Part shown: in pieces, positions 8,382-16,833 of the stretch
How the letters are laid out: every line of letters starts with the position of its first letter
Numbering within the stretch: the first letter of the stretch is position 1
Source of the DNA: Betaproteobacteria bacterium Ga0077527
GTDB lineage: Bacteria; Pseudomonadota; Gammaproteobacteria; Burkholderiales; SG8-41
Length of the DNA stretch: 64,000 nt
Reading direction: 5' to 3'
Assembly (NCBI GenBank): GCA_001464815.1
Contig: LNDW01000021.1
Coordinates: forward strand, 148,218 to 212,217
Notes under the pieces: model-generated
Told to the model about the DNA's origin: nothing
Seen by the model: only the letters and a program-made list of their open reading frames with translations
The model's database searches: none
Made by a program: the position numbers and the translations under genes

Positions 8382-10169
8382 TTATTTTCCGGCCTGCGGA
8401 AATCCCGCCTGCGGCCCGGTGGCGTCGGCCTCGAACAGTTCCTGCAACTGCTGGGCGGCATCGCGCGCGGTCTGGATCAGCTGCGCCTCGTCGTGGTGAA
8501 CGGCGTACTGGATGCCGAGCTGTTCTTCATCGTGATGGCGGAACAATGCAATCGCGCGTTCGGCGGCGGCCACGCCCAGCCCCAGTTGCAGCAGCGCGCG
8601 GTGCGCGGCTTCCAGGCTCGACGGGAAGGTCTCGCGGTAGACCGCGGTGATGCCGAGGTCGCGCAGGCGGAACCAGTGGATGCGGTTGCGCGCGCGGGCG
8701 AGGATCGGCAACTGCGGGAAATGCCGGCGCACGACTTCGGCGGTGCGCACCGAGGCTTCGACATCGTCGATGGCCAGCACAAACAGTCTGGCCTCGCCCG
8801 TTTTTGCGGCTTCAAGCAGTTCGAGCCGTGATGCATCACCGAAATACACCTTGTTGCCGAAGCGGCGCACAAAATCGACCTGCTGGTAATTGGCCTCGAG
8901 CGCGGTGAAATGTACGCCGCACATGCGCAGCACGCGGGCGACGATCTGGCCGTAGCGGCCAAAGCCGGCGATGATCACCGGGGTGGCCGGTTCGTCGATG
9001 TTGTCGTAGTCGGGCGGAGCGCTGCGTTCCAGCCAGCGTTTCAACAGCCGGTCGTGCAGCGCAAAGCTCGCCGGGGCGAGCAGCATCGACAGCGTGACCA
9101 CCAGCACCAGCAGCTGCGACTGGCCGGATGACAGGGCGCCCATCGCCGCCGCCGCGGCGAGCAGCACAAAGGCGAATTCACCGCCCTGCGACAGCAGCAC
9201 CGCGGTGCGCTGTGCAGTTTGGTTGCTGCCACCGCGCAGGCGCAGGATGGCGTAGAGCACGGCGCTCTTGACGGTCATCAGCAGCAGGGCAAGGCCGATC
9301 ACGGTGAGTGGCTGCGCGATGAGCAGGCCGAGGTCGGCACTCATGCCCACCGCCATGAAAAACAGCCCGAGCAGCAGTCCCTTGAACGGCTCGATGTCGG
9401 CGCGCAGCTCATGGGTGAATTCGGAGTCGGCAAGCAGCACGCCCGCGAGGAAGGCGCCGAGCGCCATCGACAGGCCGATTTTCTGCATCACCACCGCGGT
9501 GCCGACCACCAGCAGCAGCGCCGCCGCGGTGAATACTTCCCGGCTGCCGTGGGTGGCGATGAACTGGAGCAGCGGCCGCACCGCGACGCGCCCGAGCACG
9601 ATCACCGCGGCGACGACGGCGACACCTTTCAGCGCGGCCAGGCCGCCGCCAGCCTGGGCTTCGCCGGCTAGCAGCGGCAGCAGTGCCAGCAGCGGAATCA
9701 CCGCGAGGTCCTGGAACAGCAGGATGGCGAAGGACTCGCGGCCGTGCGGCGCGCCGAGTTCGCCCTTTTCGCCCAGCGCCGAGAGCACCAGCGCGGTGGA
9801 GGACATCGCCGCGGCAAAACCGGTGATCAGTGCCGCCGGCCACGCGAGGCCGAAGGCGAGTGCAATGGCGGTGATTACCGCGGCCGTGACGATGACCTGA
9901 GCGCCGCCGCTGCCGAATACCGGGCGGCGCAGCGCCCACAGCCGTGCCGGTTGCAGTTCGAGCCCGATCAGGAACAGCAGCAGCACGACGCCGAATTCAG
10001 CGAAGTGCAGCGTCGATTCGACATCGCCGACCACGCCGAATCCCCAGGGGCCGACCAGCATTCCCGAGGCGAGATAACCGAGGATCGCACCGAGCTTGAA
10101 ACGCTGGAACAGCGGCACCAGCAGCACGGCGGTGAGCAGGAAGATCGCGGTCTGTTCGAGGAGGGTCAT
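8382..10169 (-). CDS. KefB/KefC-type monovalent cation:proton antiporter (CPA2) with RCK domain
   Basis: The 595-residue protein has an N-terminal block of about twelve hydrophobic segments (1-380) with the CPA2 signature FLIGLELQP, then a cytoplasmic TrkA-N/RCK Rossmann domain starting near residue 397 (IIAGFGRYGQIV, the GxGxxG nucleotide loop). The C-terminal ~80 residues are helical and charged. Members exchange K+ or Na+ for protons, and many are gated by NAD(H) or glutathione adducts; the ion cannot be told from sequence. It is convergent with the TPR operon. Its 5' side holds a GC-rich dispersed repeat and a strong hairpin before the next minus-strand gene, so it may be transcribed separately. 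Confidence 0.9.
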   Translation of the reverse strand: MTLLEQTAIFLLTAVLLVPLFQRFKLGAILGYLASGMLVGPWGFGVVGDVESTLHFAEFGVVLLLFLIGLELQPARLWALRRPVFGSGGAQVIVTAAVITAIALAFGLAWPAALITGFAAAMSSTALVLSALGEKGELGAPHGRESFAILLFQDLAVIPLLALLPLLAGEAQAGGGLAALKGVAVVAAVIVLGRVAVRPLLQFIATHGSREVFTAAALLLVVGTAVVMQKIGLSMALGAFLAGVLLADSEFTHELRADIEPFKGLLLGLFFMAVGMSADLGLLIAQPLTVIGLALLLMTVKSAVLYAILRLRGGSNQTAQRTAVLLSQGGEFAFVLLAAAAAMGALSSGQSQLLVLVVTLSMLLAPASFALHDRLLKRWLERSAPPDYDNIDEPATPVIIAGFGRYGQIVARVLRMCGVHFTALEANYQQVDFVRRFGNKVYFGDASRLELLEAAKTGEARLFVLAIDDVEASVRTAEVVRRHFPQLPILARARNRIHWFRLRDLGITAVYRETFPSSLEAAHRALLQLGLGVAAAERAIALFRHHDEEQLGIQYAVHHDEAQLIQTARDAAQQLQELFEADATGPQAGFPQAGK

Positions 10170-10210
10170 GGCGGGCTCAGTACAGGATGGCTGGTTGAGT
10201 GAAAACTTTT

Positions 10211-10250
10211 TCCCTCACCCCCGGCCCCTCCCCCTCAGGGAGAGGGGGGA
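10211..10250. repeat. GC-rich dispersed palindromic repeat (CCCTCACCC ... GGGAGAGGG type)
   Basis: The segment begins CCCTCACCCCCGGCCCCT and closes CAGGGAGAGGGGGGA, an imperfect inverted repeat. A related, longer copy is at 27376-27456. Both lie outside genes. Sequences of this type are common dispersed intergenic repeats in proteobacteria. Confidence 0.55.
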
Positions 10251-10256
10251 TATTGG

Positions 10257-10284
10257 CTGACAATGCGCTGATACGCATTGTCAG
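10257..10284. other. Perfect 11-bp hairpin between hydrolase and antiporter genes
   Basis: CTGACAATGCG and CGCATTGTCAG are perfect inverted arms around a six-base loop. It starts 17 bases beyond the stop of the minus-strand hydrolase gene. There is no U-run after the stem on either strand, so it is not a classic intrinsic terminator. It could be a transcript-end stabiliser or a protein site. Confidence 0.5.
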
Positions 10285-10300
10285 GGTGTCAGGAACGGGG

Positions 10301-11206
10301 TCAGTAGGTTTTGGCCTGGCGCTGCTCGGCGATGAAGGCGCGGATTTCGCTGACCAGCGCCGGAGTGCCCTGGATGCCGGTCTTGCCGGTGTGCGAGATG
10401 CCTTCGAGCAGCACCAGTTTCATCGCCGGGCGCAGCGTTTTCAGCAGTTGCATTGCTTTCAGCGTGTGGTCGAGGGTGCCGACGATGCCCAGCGTCGGCA
10501 CTTTCACCGCGGCCATCTGTTCGGCGGTGACGGCCTGATCCTTGTAGCCGCGCAGCGATGCGGCTACCGCCAGTGGATCAAAAGTCCTGTCGGCGCGGCA
10601 GGCGGCGATGCGTTGCTGGATGTCCTCTTCGGTGGGTTTCATGCCGGCGGGTGCCTGGCGCATCACGCGGCTGCGGCTGATGCAGTCGCGGGCGATTTCG
10701 GCGGCTTCGGTTTCGATGCGCGGGTCGTTGGCTTCTTCCGGCGAGCGGCCCGCGCCGGCGACCTGCACCCCGGTGAGGAAACGTTCCGGATGCAACGTCA
10801 GCAGTTGCGCCACCGTGCTGCTGCCCAGCGAAAAGCCGATGATGTGCGCCTTGCTGATCTTCAGCGCGTCGAGGATGCGCACCACGTCCAGCGCCTGCTG
10901 CCGGCCGTAGGCTGAAGGTTCGCGCGGTGAATCGCTTTTGCCATGACCGCGGGCATCAAAGGCGATGACGCGGAAATCCTTCGCCAGGTTATCGACGACG
11001 CCGGGTGTGATCCAGCTCTCCAGCCGCGAGGTGCCGCCGTGCAGCAGCACGATGGCCTCACCCTTGCCGGCGTCGATGTAGCGGATTTTCACGCCGCTGG
11101 CGTCGAGGAATTTGTCTTCGTACGCGGTCGCAGCCTGTGCGGGTGAAATGGCAAATGTCATGGCGAAACACAGCAGCAGTGTCGGGATGCGGGTAAACGG
11201 GTGCAT
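10301..11206 (-). CDS. Secreted alpha/beta hydrolase
   Basis: The 301-residue product starts with a signal peptide (hydrophobic LLLCFAMTFAI, likely cleavage after AQA near residue 25), so it is exported. The alpha/beta-hydrolase fold is shown by the oxyanion HGG (about 55-57), FDARGHGKSD (about 88-97), the nucleophile elbow GFSLGSS (about 134-140) and a late histidine in EGISHTG. Such enzymes cleave esters or similar bonds; the substrate is unknown. It lies downstream of the TRAP permease genes on the same strand, with 40 bases between, so a link to uptake of a small carboxylate or ester is possible but only inferred. Ribosome binding site CGGAGGA precedes the ATG. Confidence 0.85.
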   Translation of the reverse strand: MHPFTRIPTLLLCFAMTFAISPAQAATAYEDKFLDASGVKIRYIDAGKGEAIVLLHGGTSRLESWITPGVVDNLAKDFRVIAFDARGHGKSDSPREPSAYGRQQALDVVRILDALKISKAHIIGFSLGSSTVAQLLTLHPERFLTGVQVAGAGRSPEEANDPRIETEAAEIARDCISRSRVMRQAPAGMKPTEEDIQQRIAACRADRTFDPLAVAASLRGYKDQAVTAEQMAAVKVPTLGIVGTLDHTLKAMQLLKTLRPAMKLVLLEGISHTGKTGIQGTPALVSEIRAFIAEQRQAKTY

Positions 11207-11226
11207 GATTTTCCTCCGGATTGATA

Positions 11227-11242
11227 TAAGTAATTGTTTTTA
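11227..11242 (+). promoter_or_regulatory. Recurrent intergenic AT motif, copy 2 (reversed relative to flanking genes)
   Basis: TAAGTAATTGTTTTTA, a perfect consensus copy, lies between the DctM stop and the hydrolase start. Both genes run on the minus strand while the motif reads on the plus strand, so this is the only copy pointing away from its downstream gene. Confidence 0.5.
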
Positions 11243-11246
11243 TTAA

Positions 11247-12689
11247 CTATTTTTGTTCACGTAGCAGGCGTTCGATTTCAGCGGTCGACTTGTTGTCCTG
11301 GCTCTCGGATGTGTTTTCCTGCGGCGGCAGCGTGATCTCGATGGCGGGATTGCCGGCCGCCGGCTGTTCACGCAGAACACTGACCAGCTGTGGGTAGCAC
11401 ACCACCAGAAGCAGCGCCAGCAACTGCACGCCGACGAAGGGCAGGATGCCGCGGTAGATGTCCGCGGTCTTGATCTGTGGTGGTGCCACGCTGCGCAGGT
11501 AGAACAGCGACAGGCCGAAGGGCGGCGTCAGGAAGGAGGTCTGCAGGTTCAAGCCGATCATCACGCCGAACCACACCGGGTCAATGCCGAGCTTCACCGC
11601 CACCGGTGCCAGCAGCGGCAGCAGGATGAAGGCGATCTCGAAAAAGTCGATGAAAAATCCGAGCACGAACACCATCAGGGTGACAACGGCCAGGAAGCCG
11701 ATCTCGCCGCCGGGCACCAGGTTGAACAGGCGCTCCACCCAGAGGTCGCCATCGACGGCGCGGAACACCAGCGCGAACACCGTCGAACCGATCAGGATGA
11801 ACATCACGAAGCAGGAGAGTCTGGTGGTGGCATCCAGCGCCTCGCGCAGCATCTTCAGATTGAACCGGCCCTTCACCGCCGCGAGCAGCAGCGCGCCGAT
11901 CGAGCCCAGCGCGCCACCCTCGGACGGTGTGGTGATGCCGGCGAACAGCGAGCCGAGCACCACCAGGATCAGCGTCAGCGGCGGCACCATCACCAGCAGC
12001 GCGTGGCGCCACAGCGCGGCGCCGCGCAGGGTGCGCGCTTCCGGCGGCAGCGCCGGTGCCGCGGCCGGATTAAACAGCGTGACCATGAACACATAGGTCA
12101 TCAGCAGCCCGACCAGGATCAGGCCCGGCAGCAGCGCGCCGGCATAGAGGTCGCCGACGGAAGCGCCAAGCACATCGGCAAGCACGATCAGCACGATCGA
12201 CGGCGGAATGATCTGCGCCAGCGTGCCCGAGGCGCAGATCACGCCGCTGGCGAGCCGCGGCGAATAGCGGTAGCGCATCATCACCGGCAGCGAGATCAGT
12301 CCCATCGCGATCACCGAGGCGGCGATCACGCCGGTGGTCGCGGCGAGCAGCGCGCCGACCACGATCACCGCATAGGCCACACCGCCGCGCAGCGGGCCGA
12401 AGATCTGGCCGACGGTGTCGAGCAGGTCTTCGGCCATGCCGCTGCGCTCGAGCACCAGGCCCATGAAGGTGAAAAACGGAATCGCCAGCAGCAGCTGATT
12501 CGACATGATGCCGAACAGCCGCTGCGGCAGCGCCTGCAGCAACTCCGGTTGCAGCAGGCCCATCTCGAAGCCGATGAAGGCAAAGAGCAGGCCGTTGGCT
12601 GCGAGTGCAAAAGCCACCGGGTAGCCAAGCAGCAGGAATACCGCGAGCCCGGCGAACATCAGCGGTGCCATCAGCTCCATTGCCATCAC
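11247..12689 (-). CDS. TRAP transporter large permease subunit (DctM-like)
   Basis: The 480-residue, very hydrophobic protein has the DctM layout of about 12-13 membrane segments, with typical stretches such as IPFFTFMGLVLERSG and ASGTLAQIIPPSIVLIVLAD. It forms the sodium-driven channel subunit of a TRAP transporter for organic acids. The last ~45 residues are hydrophilic (ENTSESQDNKSTAEIERLL), an extension beyond the usual end. A GTG start overlaps the DctQ stop (GTGA), with an ATG one codon later, so the two subunits are coupled. No periplasmic DctP gene is adjacent, so the binding protein must lie elsewhere or be lost. Confidence 0.92.
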   Translation of the reverse strand: MMAMELMAPLMFAGLAVFLLLGYPVAFALAANGLLFAFIGFEMGLLQPELLQALPQRLFGIMSNQLLLAIPFFTFMGLVLERSGMAEDLLDTVGQIFGPLRGGVAYAVIVVGALLAATTGVIAASVIAMGLISLPVMMRYRYSPRLASGVICASGTLAQIIPPSIVLIVLADVLGASVGDLYAGALLPGLILVGLLMTYVFMVTLFNPAAAPALPPEARTLRGAALWRHALLVMVPPLTLILVVLGSLFAGITTPSEGGALGSIGALLLAAVKGRFNLKMLREALDATTRLSCFVMFILIGSTVFALVFRAVDGDLWVERLFNLVPGGEIGFLAVVTLMVFVLGFFIDFFEIAFILLPLLAPVAVKLGIDPVWFGVMIGLNLQTSFLTPPFGLSLFYLRSVAPPQIKTADIYRGILPFVGVQLLALLLVVCYPQLVSVLREQPAAGNPAIEITLPPQENTSESQDNKSTAEIERLLREQK

Positions 12690-13228
12690 GCGTCACCGTG
12701 CGGCGATGCTGGCGGCTGTTCCGGCAGCAGCCCGCGCAATACCGCGATCTTGCGGATGGTTTCGGCAAGGCCCTGCAGGATCAGCAGCGCAAAGGCGGCC
12801 GGCACCACGAACTTGACCGGCCATCGCGCGAGACCGCCGGCATCGGTGGAGATTTCACCGATGCGGTACGACTCGAGGAAGGCGGTCCAGCCAAACCAGA
12901 GCATGATCGCGCACACCGGCAGCAGCATGAACAGGTGGCCGAAGAGGTCGATCCAGGCGCGGGTGCGTGGTTGGAGACGGCCGTTGATGATGTCGATGCG
13001 GACGTGGGCGTTGTGTTTCAGCGTGTAGCCGGCGGCACCGAGAAAGACCAGCGAATACAGGTACCACTGGATTTCGAGAAAAGCATTCGAGCTCAGGTTG
13101 AGCCCGTAACGGGACACCGCATTGGCGGTGCTGATCACGATGCAGGCGAGGATCAGCCAGCGCGCGCCGCGGCCGGCAGCCTCGTTCAGCGCATCAATGG
13201 CGCGCGCCAGCGCCAGCCAGCCTTTCAT
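12686..13228 (-). CDS. TRAP transporter small permease subunit (DctQ-like)
   Basis: The chosen ATG gives 180 residues starting MKGWLALARAI. A longer open frame to 13396 would add 56 residues of non-family sequence reaching into the glyA start, so it is rejected. Four hydrophobic segments and the DctQ signature (SRYGLNLSSNAFLEIQWYLY...GAAGYTLKHNAHVRID) are present. DctQ supports the DctM channel in the inner membrane. It is the first gene of the minus-strand TRAP pair and diverges from glyA; the shared gap of about 150 bases should hold both promoters. Confidence 0.9.
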   Translation of the reverse strand: MKGWLALARAIDALNEAAGRGARWLILACIVISTANAVSRYGLNLSSNAFLEIQWYLYSLVFLGAAGYTLKHNAHVRIDIINGRLQPRTRAWIDLFGHLFMLLPVCAIMLWFGWTAFLESYRIGEISTDAGGLARWPVKFVVPAAFALLILQGLAETIRKIAVLRGLLPEQPPASPHGDA

Positions 13229-13294
13229 GACCTGAAAACCCTCCCCATGACCGACATGATAAGGGCTCGCGCGCCCGGTCGCCGCGGTTTCGCA

Positions 13295-13303
13295 TGGTAA
13301 AAT
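13295..13303 (+). promoter_or_regulatory. Extended -10 promoter element for glyA
   Basis: TGGTAAAAT is a TGn-extended -10 hexamer (TAAAAT at 13298-13303), 74 bases before the glyA ATG. No convincing -35 is present, which fits an extended -10 promoter. Similar TAAAAT boxes precede alaS and the cyclase gene. Confidence 0.45.
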
Positions 13304-13376
13304 CAGCGCCTCGCAGCGGCCCGCACACGACGTCGCCTGCGCCCCGTCAAACCGTTGCCGGAATCCCGCGATCATC

Positions 13377-14630
13377 ATGTCGATTTCATCGAGCACACTG
13401 CAAGCCGTCGATCCTGAATTACACGCTGCGATTGCGCAGGAAGCGCAGCGCCAGGAAGACCATATCGAGCTGATCGCCTCAGAGAACTACGCCAGTCCGG
13501 CGGTGCTCGAGGCCCAGGGGTCGGTGCTGACCAACAAATACGCCGAGGGTTATCCCGGCAAGCGTTATTACGGCGGCTGCGAATACGTCGATATCGCCGA
13601 ACGGCTGGCGATTGGGCGCGCGAAAGAGCTGTTCAAGGCCGGCTACGCCAATGTGCAGCCCCACTCCGGCGCCCAGGCCAATGCCGCGGTTTTCCTCGCC
13701 GTGCTGAAACCCGGCGACACCATCCTTGGCATGCGTCTGTCCGACGGCGGCCACCTGACCCACGGCGCCAAGGTCAACCTCAGCGGCAAGTACTACAACG
13801 CGGTGACCTATGGCCTTGATCCGCAGACCCAGGCAATCAATTACGACGAGGTGGCCGAACTGGCGCAAGCCCACAAGCCGAAGCTGATCGTTGCCGGCGC
13901 CTCGGCCTATGCCCTGGTGATCGACTGGAAAAAATTCCGCGAGATCGCCGACAGCGTCGGCGCGCTGCTGATGGCCGACATGGCGCATTACGCCGGGCTG
14001 GTTGCCGCCGGCCTGTATCCGAGCCCGGTGGGCATCGCCGACTTCGTCACCACCACCACGCACAAGACCCTGCGCGGCCCGCGCGGCGGCCTGATCCTGT
14101 CCGGCGCCGAACACGAGAAGATCCTCAACTCCGCGGTGTTCCCCGGTTCGCAGGGCGGCCCGCTGATGCATGTCATTGCCGCCAAGGCGGTGGCGCTGAA
14201 GGAGGCGATGAGCCCGGAGTTCCGCAAATACCAGCAGCTGGTGCTCGACAATGCGCGCACCATGGCGAAGGTGGTGCAGCAGCGCGGCTACCGCATCGTC
14301 TCCGGCCGCACCGATTGCCATCTGTTCCTGCTTGATTTGCGCGACAAGCCGGTGACCGGCATCGAGGCCGAAGCCGCGCTGGGCCGTGCACACATGACGG
14401 TGAACAAGAACGCCGTGCCCAACGATACCCGCCCGCCGGCGGTGACCAGCGGCATCCGCATCGGCTCGCCGGCGATGACCACCCGCGGCTTCGCCATCCC
14501 CGAAGCCGAAAAACTCGGCGGGCTGATCGCCGACGTGCTCGACGCGCCGCAGGACGAGGCGGTGATCGCCAAGGTGCAGGGCGAGGTGAAGCGGCTTTGT
14601 GACCAATTCCCGGTTTACCGCAAGGCCTGA
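13377..14630 (+). CDS. glyA: Serine hydroxymethyltransferase
   Basis: The 417-residue protein is full length for GlyA. It interconverts serine and glycine with tetrahydrofolate as the one-carbon carrier, using pyridoxal phosphate. Lys230 in [14 protein letters not shown] is the PLP lysine; other signatures are [25 protein letters not shown] and QPHSGAQAN. It begins the run glyA-nrdR-ribD, an order common in betaproteobacteria. Only 13 bases separate it from nrdR, so co-transcription is likely. An extended -10 box lies 74 bases upstream. Confidence 0.98.
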   Translation: MSISSSTLQAVDPELHAAIAQEAQRQEDHIELIASENYASPAVLEAQGSVLTNKYAEGYPGKRYYGGCEYVDIAERLAIGRAKELFKAGYANVQPHSGAQANAAVFLAVLKPGDTILGMRLSDGGHLTHGAKVNLSGKYYNAVTYGLDPQTQAINYDEVAELAQAHKPKLIVAGASAYALVIDWKKFREIADSVGALLMADMAHYAGLVAAGLYPSPVGIADFVTTTTHKTLRGPRGGLILSGAEHEKILNSAVFPGSQGGPLMHVIAAKAVALKEAMSPEFRKYQQLVLDNARTMAKVVQQRGYRIVSGRTDCHLFLLDLRDKPVTGIEAEAALGRAHMTVNKNAVPNDTRPPAVTSGIRIGSPAMTTRGFAIPEAEKLGGLIADVLDAPQDEAVIAKVQGEVKRLCDQFPVYRKA

Positions 14631-14643
14631 GCGCGCGCCGGCG

Positions 14644-15105
14644 ATGAAGTGTCCTTTCTGCAAACACGACGAAACCCAGGTCATCGACTCGCGGGTCAGT
14701 GACGACGGCGACAGCATCCGCCGCCGCCGCAAGTGCGTGTCCTGCGAAAAGCGCTTCACCACCTACGAGACGGTGGAGCTGCGCATGCCGCAGGTGGTCA
14801 AGCAGGACGGCAGCCGCGCCGAGTTCGACCTCGGCAAGCTGCGCACCAGCTTCATGCGCGCGCTGCACAAGCGGCCGGTGCCGACGCCGCTGGTCGACGA
14901 AGCGATTGGCGCGCTGACCAACGAACTGCTGGCGATGGGTGAGCGTGAAGTGCCGGCGCGCCGCGTCGGCGAGATGGTGATGCGCGAGCTGAAAAAGCTC
15001 GACGAGGTGGCCTATATCCGTTTTGCCTCGGTCTACAAGAGTTTCCAGGGCGTCGATGATTTCACCGACGCGATCAAGGAAGTACGCAAGCCCGGCCGCA
15101 AGTGA
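14644..15105 (+). CDS. nrdR: Transcriptional repressor NrdR
   Basis: The 153-residue protein starts [17 protein letters not shown], the canonical NrdR N-terminus, so the internal ATG at 14644 is preferred over an upstream in-frame start that would add 15 unrelated residues. The zinc ribbon cysteines are C3, C6, C31 and C34, followed by an ATP-cone domain (about 49-139). NrdR senses dATP/ATP and represses ribonucleotide reductase genes at NrdR boxes. None of its targets is in the window. It sits between glyA and ribD on the same strand. Confidence 0.97.
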   Translation: MKCPFCKHDETQVIDSRVSDDGDSIRRRRKCVSCEKRFTTYETVELRMPQVVKQDGSRAEFDLGKLRTSFMRALHKRPVPTPLVDEAIGALTNELLAMGEREVPARRVGEMVMRELKKLDEVAYIRFASVYKSFQGVDDFTDAIKEVRKPGRK

Positions 15106-15124
15106 CCGGTTGTTCTTTCCCGCC

Positions 15125-16225
15125 ATGATGTTCACCGCCGACGATCAACGCCACATGGCCCGCGCGCTGCAGCTTGCGGCGCAGGGCCTCCACACCACCA
15201 CGCCGAATCCGCGCGTGGGCTGTGTCATCGTGCGCGACGGCATGGTGATTGGTGAGGGCTGGCACGCGAAGGCCGGCGAGTTGCATGCCGAGCCGCTGGC
15301 GCTGGCCGCGGCCGGTGAGCGGGCCGCGGGTTCGACGGTGTATGTCACGCTGGAGCCCTGTGCCCACCACGGCCGCACGCCGCCCTGCGTTGATGCGCTG
15401 CTCGCGGCGAAACCGGCGCGGGTGGTGGCGGCGATGCAGGACCCCAATCCGAAGACCGCGGGCAAGGGTTTTGCGCAGTTGCGCGCTGCCGGCATCCGGG
15501 TGGATACCGGATTGATGGAGTTGGAAGCGCGCGAACTCAACATCGGCTTCGTATCACGGATGACCCGCGGCACACCCTGGGTGCGGATGAAGGTCGCCGC
15601 CAGCCTCGACGGCCGTACCGCGCTGGCCGACGGCCAGAGCCAGTGGATCACCGGAGCCGAAGCGCGCCGCGACGGCCATGCCTGGCGCGCACGCGCCTGC
15701 GCGGTGCTCACGGGGGTCGGCACGGTCAAGGATGACGATCCGCAATTGAACGTGCGCGACGTCGAGACCAGCCGCCAGCCGCTGCGCGTGGTGGTCGACA
15801 GCCGGATGCAGACCCCGCTGACGGCGAAGATTCTCGGGCCGGGCACCATCATCGCCGCCGCCGGTGCCGATGTGCCGCGTTCGGTGGCGCTGCGCGCAAA
15901 GGGCGCCGAAGTGGTGGTGCTGCCCAATCACGATGGCAAGGTCGAGCTGCCGGCGCTGCTGCAGGAACTGGCGCGGCGCGGCTGCAACGAAATCCATGTC
16001 GAGGCCGGGCACAAGCTGAATGGATCGCTGATCGACGAAGGCCTGGTCGATGAGTTGCTGATCTACATGGCGCCGTGCATTCTCGGTGACACCGCGCAGG
16101 GCATGTTCCACCTGCCCCCGCTGAAATCGCTGGCCGAACGGCGCAGCGTAAAAATCACCGAAGTCACGCAGGTTGGTGAAGACCTGCGCATTCTGGCGAG
16201 ATTGAATATGGAGAAAACCGGCTGA
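15125..16225 (+). CDS. ribD: Bifunctional diaminohydroxyphosphoribosylaminopyrimidine deaminase / 5-amino-6-(5-phosphoribosylamino)uracil reductase
   Basis: The 366-residue RibD performs steps two and three of riboflavin synthesis. The N-terminal deaminase has zinc ligands H54 and the C79/C88 pair of PCAHHGRTPPC, with the catalytic E56 in HAE. The reductase domain starts near residue 150 (WVRMKVAASLDGRTAL) and includes a conserved GSLIDEGLVDELLIY stretch. The start is taken at the ATG at 15125 (a second ATG follows directly) because the longer frame adds 34 residues that overlap nrdR. The stop overlaps the ribE start (TGATG). Confidence 0.96.
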   Translation: MMFTADDQRHMARALQLAAQGLHTTTPNPRVGCVIVRDGMVIGEGWHAKAGELHAEPLALAAAGERAAGSTVYVTLEPCAHHGRTPPCVDALLAAKPARVVAAMQDPNPKTAGKGFAQLRAAGIRVDTGLMELEARELNIGFVSRMTRGTPWVRMKVAASLDGRTALADGQSQWITGAEARRDGHAWRARACAVLTGVGTVKDDDPQLNVRDVETSRQPLRVVVDSRMQTPLTAKILGPGTIIAAAGADVPRSVALRAKGAEVVVLPNHDGKVELPALLQELARRGCNEIHVEAGHKLNGSLIDEGLVDELLIYMAPCILGDTAQGMFHLPPLKSLAERRSVKITEVTQVGEDLRILARLNMEKTG

Positions 16226-16830
16226 TGTTCACCGGCATCGTTGCCGCGATTGGCCGCATCGACCGTGTGGAGCCCGCGCCCGGTGGCGTGCGCCTGCACA
16301 TCGTCAGCGGCGGGCTCGACATGGCTGATGTCGTGCTGGGTGACAGCATCGCTGTCAATGGCGCCTGTCTGACGGTGGTTGCTTTTGACGCGGTGCATTT
16401 TGAAGCGGAAGTGTCGCAGGCCTCGCTGGCTGTGGTTGCCGGTTTCGCCGCAGGCGCGCCGGTGAATCTCGAAAAGGCGCTGCGCCTGTCCGACCGCCTC
16501 GGCGGCCACCTGATGAGCGGTCATGTCGACGGCACCGGCAGCGTCACCGCCTTTGATGCGGCCGGCGACAACCGCCGGCTGGAAGTCGAAGCACCGGCGG
16601 CGATTGCCCGTTACATCGCGCGCAAGGGTTCGATCACCATCGACGGCGTCAGCCTGACCGTGAATGCCGTGAATGGCGTGCGCTTCGAGGTCAACCTGAT
16701 CTCCCATACACTCGCCGCAACCACGCTGCAGCACCTGAAACCGGGGGCGCGTGTCAATCTTGAGGTCGATCTGCTGGCGCGGTACATTGAGCGGCTGCAC
16801 GATGCCGGAAGCACTGAAACAGGACACTGA
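16225..16830 (+). CDS. ribE: Riboflavin synthase alpha chain
   Basis: The 201-residue protein begins MFTGIV, the invariant start of riboflavin synthase, and has two similar lumazine-binding barrels (about 1-97 and 98-195; [13 protein letters not shown] and [13 protein letters not shown]). It dismutates 6,7-dimethyl-8-ribityllumazine into riboflavin. Its ATG shares one base with the ribD stop, so it is translationally coupled. The gene is called ribC or ribE depending on the species. Confidence 0.96.
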   Translation: MFTGIVAAIGRIDRVEPAPGGVRLHIVSGGLDMADVVLGDSIAVNGACLTVVAFDAVHFEAEVSQASLAVVAGFAAGAPVNLEKALRLSDRLGGHLMSGHVDGTGSVTAFDAAGDNRRLEVEAPAAIARYIARKGSITIDGVSLTVNAVNGVRFEVNLISHTLAATTLQHLKPGARVNLEVDLLARYIERLHDAGSTETGH

Positions 16831-16833
16831 CCC

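Noticed and set aside
8337-8831. Plus-strand ORF opposite the antiporter C-terminus
   Set aside because: It overlaps the end of the TPR gene and is a shadow of the antiporter frame.
13229-13396. Longer N-terminus for DctQ starting at 13396
   Set aside because: It would overlap the glyA start and lacks family similarity.
13479-14762. Minus-strand open frame opposite glyA
   Set aside because: Shadow of a highly conserved gene; no family features.
16100-16833. FMN riboswitch for the riboflavin genes
   Set aside because: ribB starts four bases after ribE, with no leader able to hold an RFN element.
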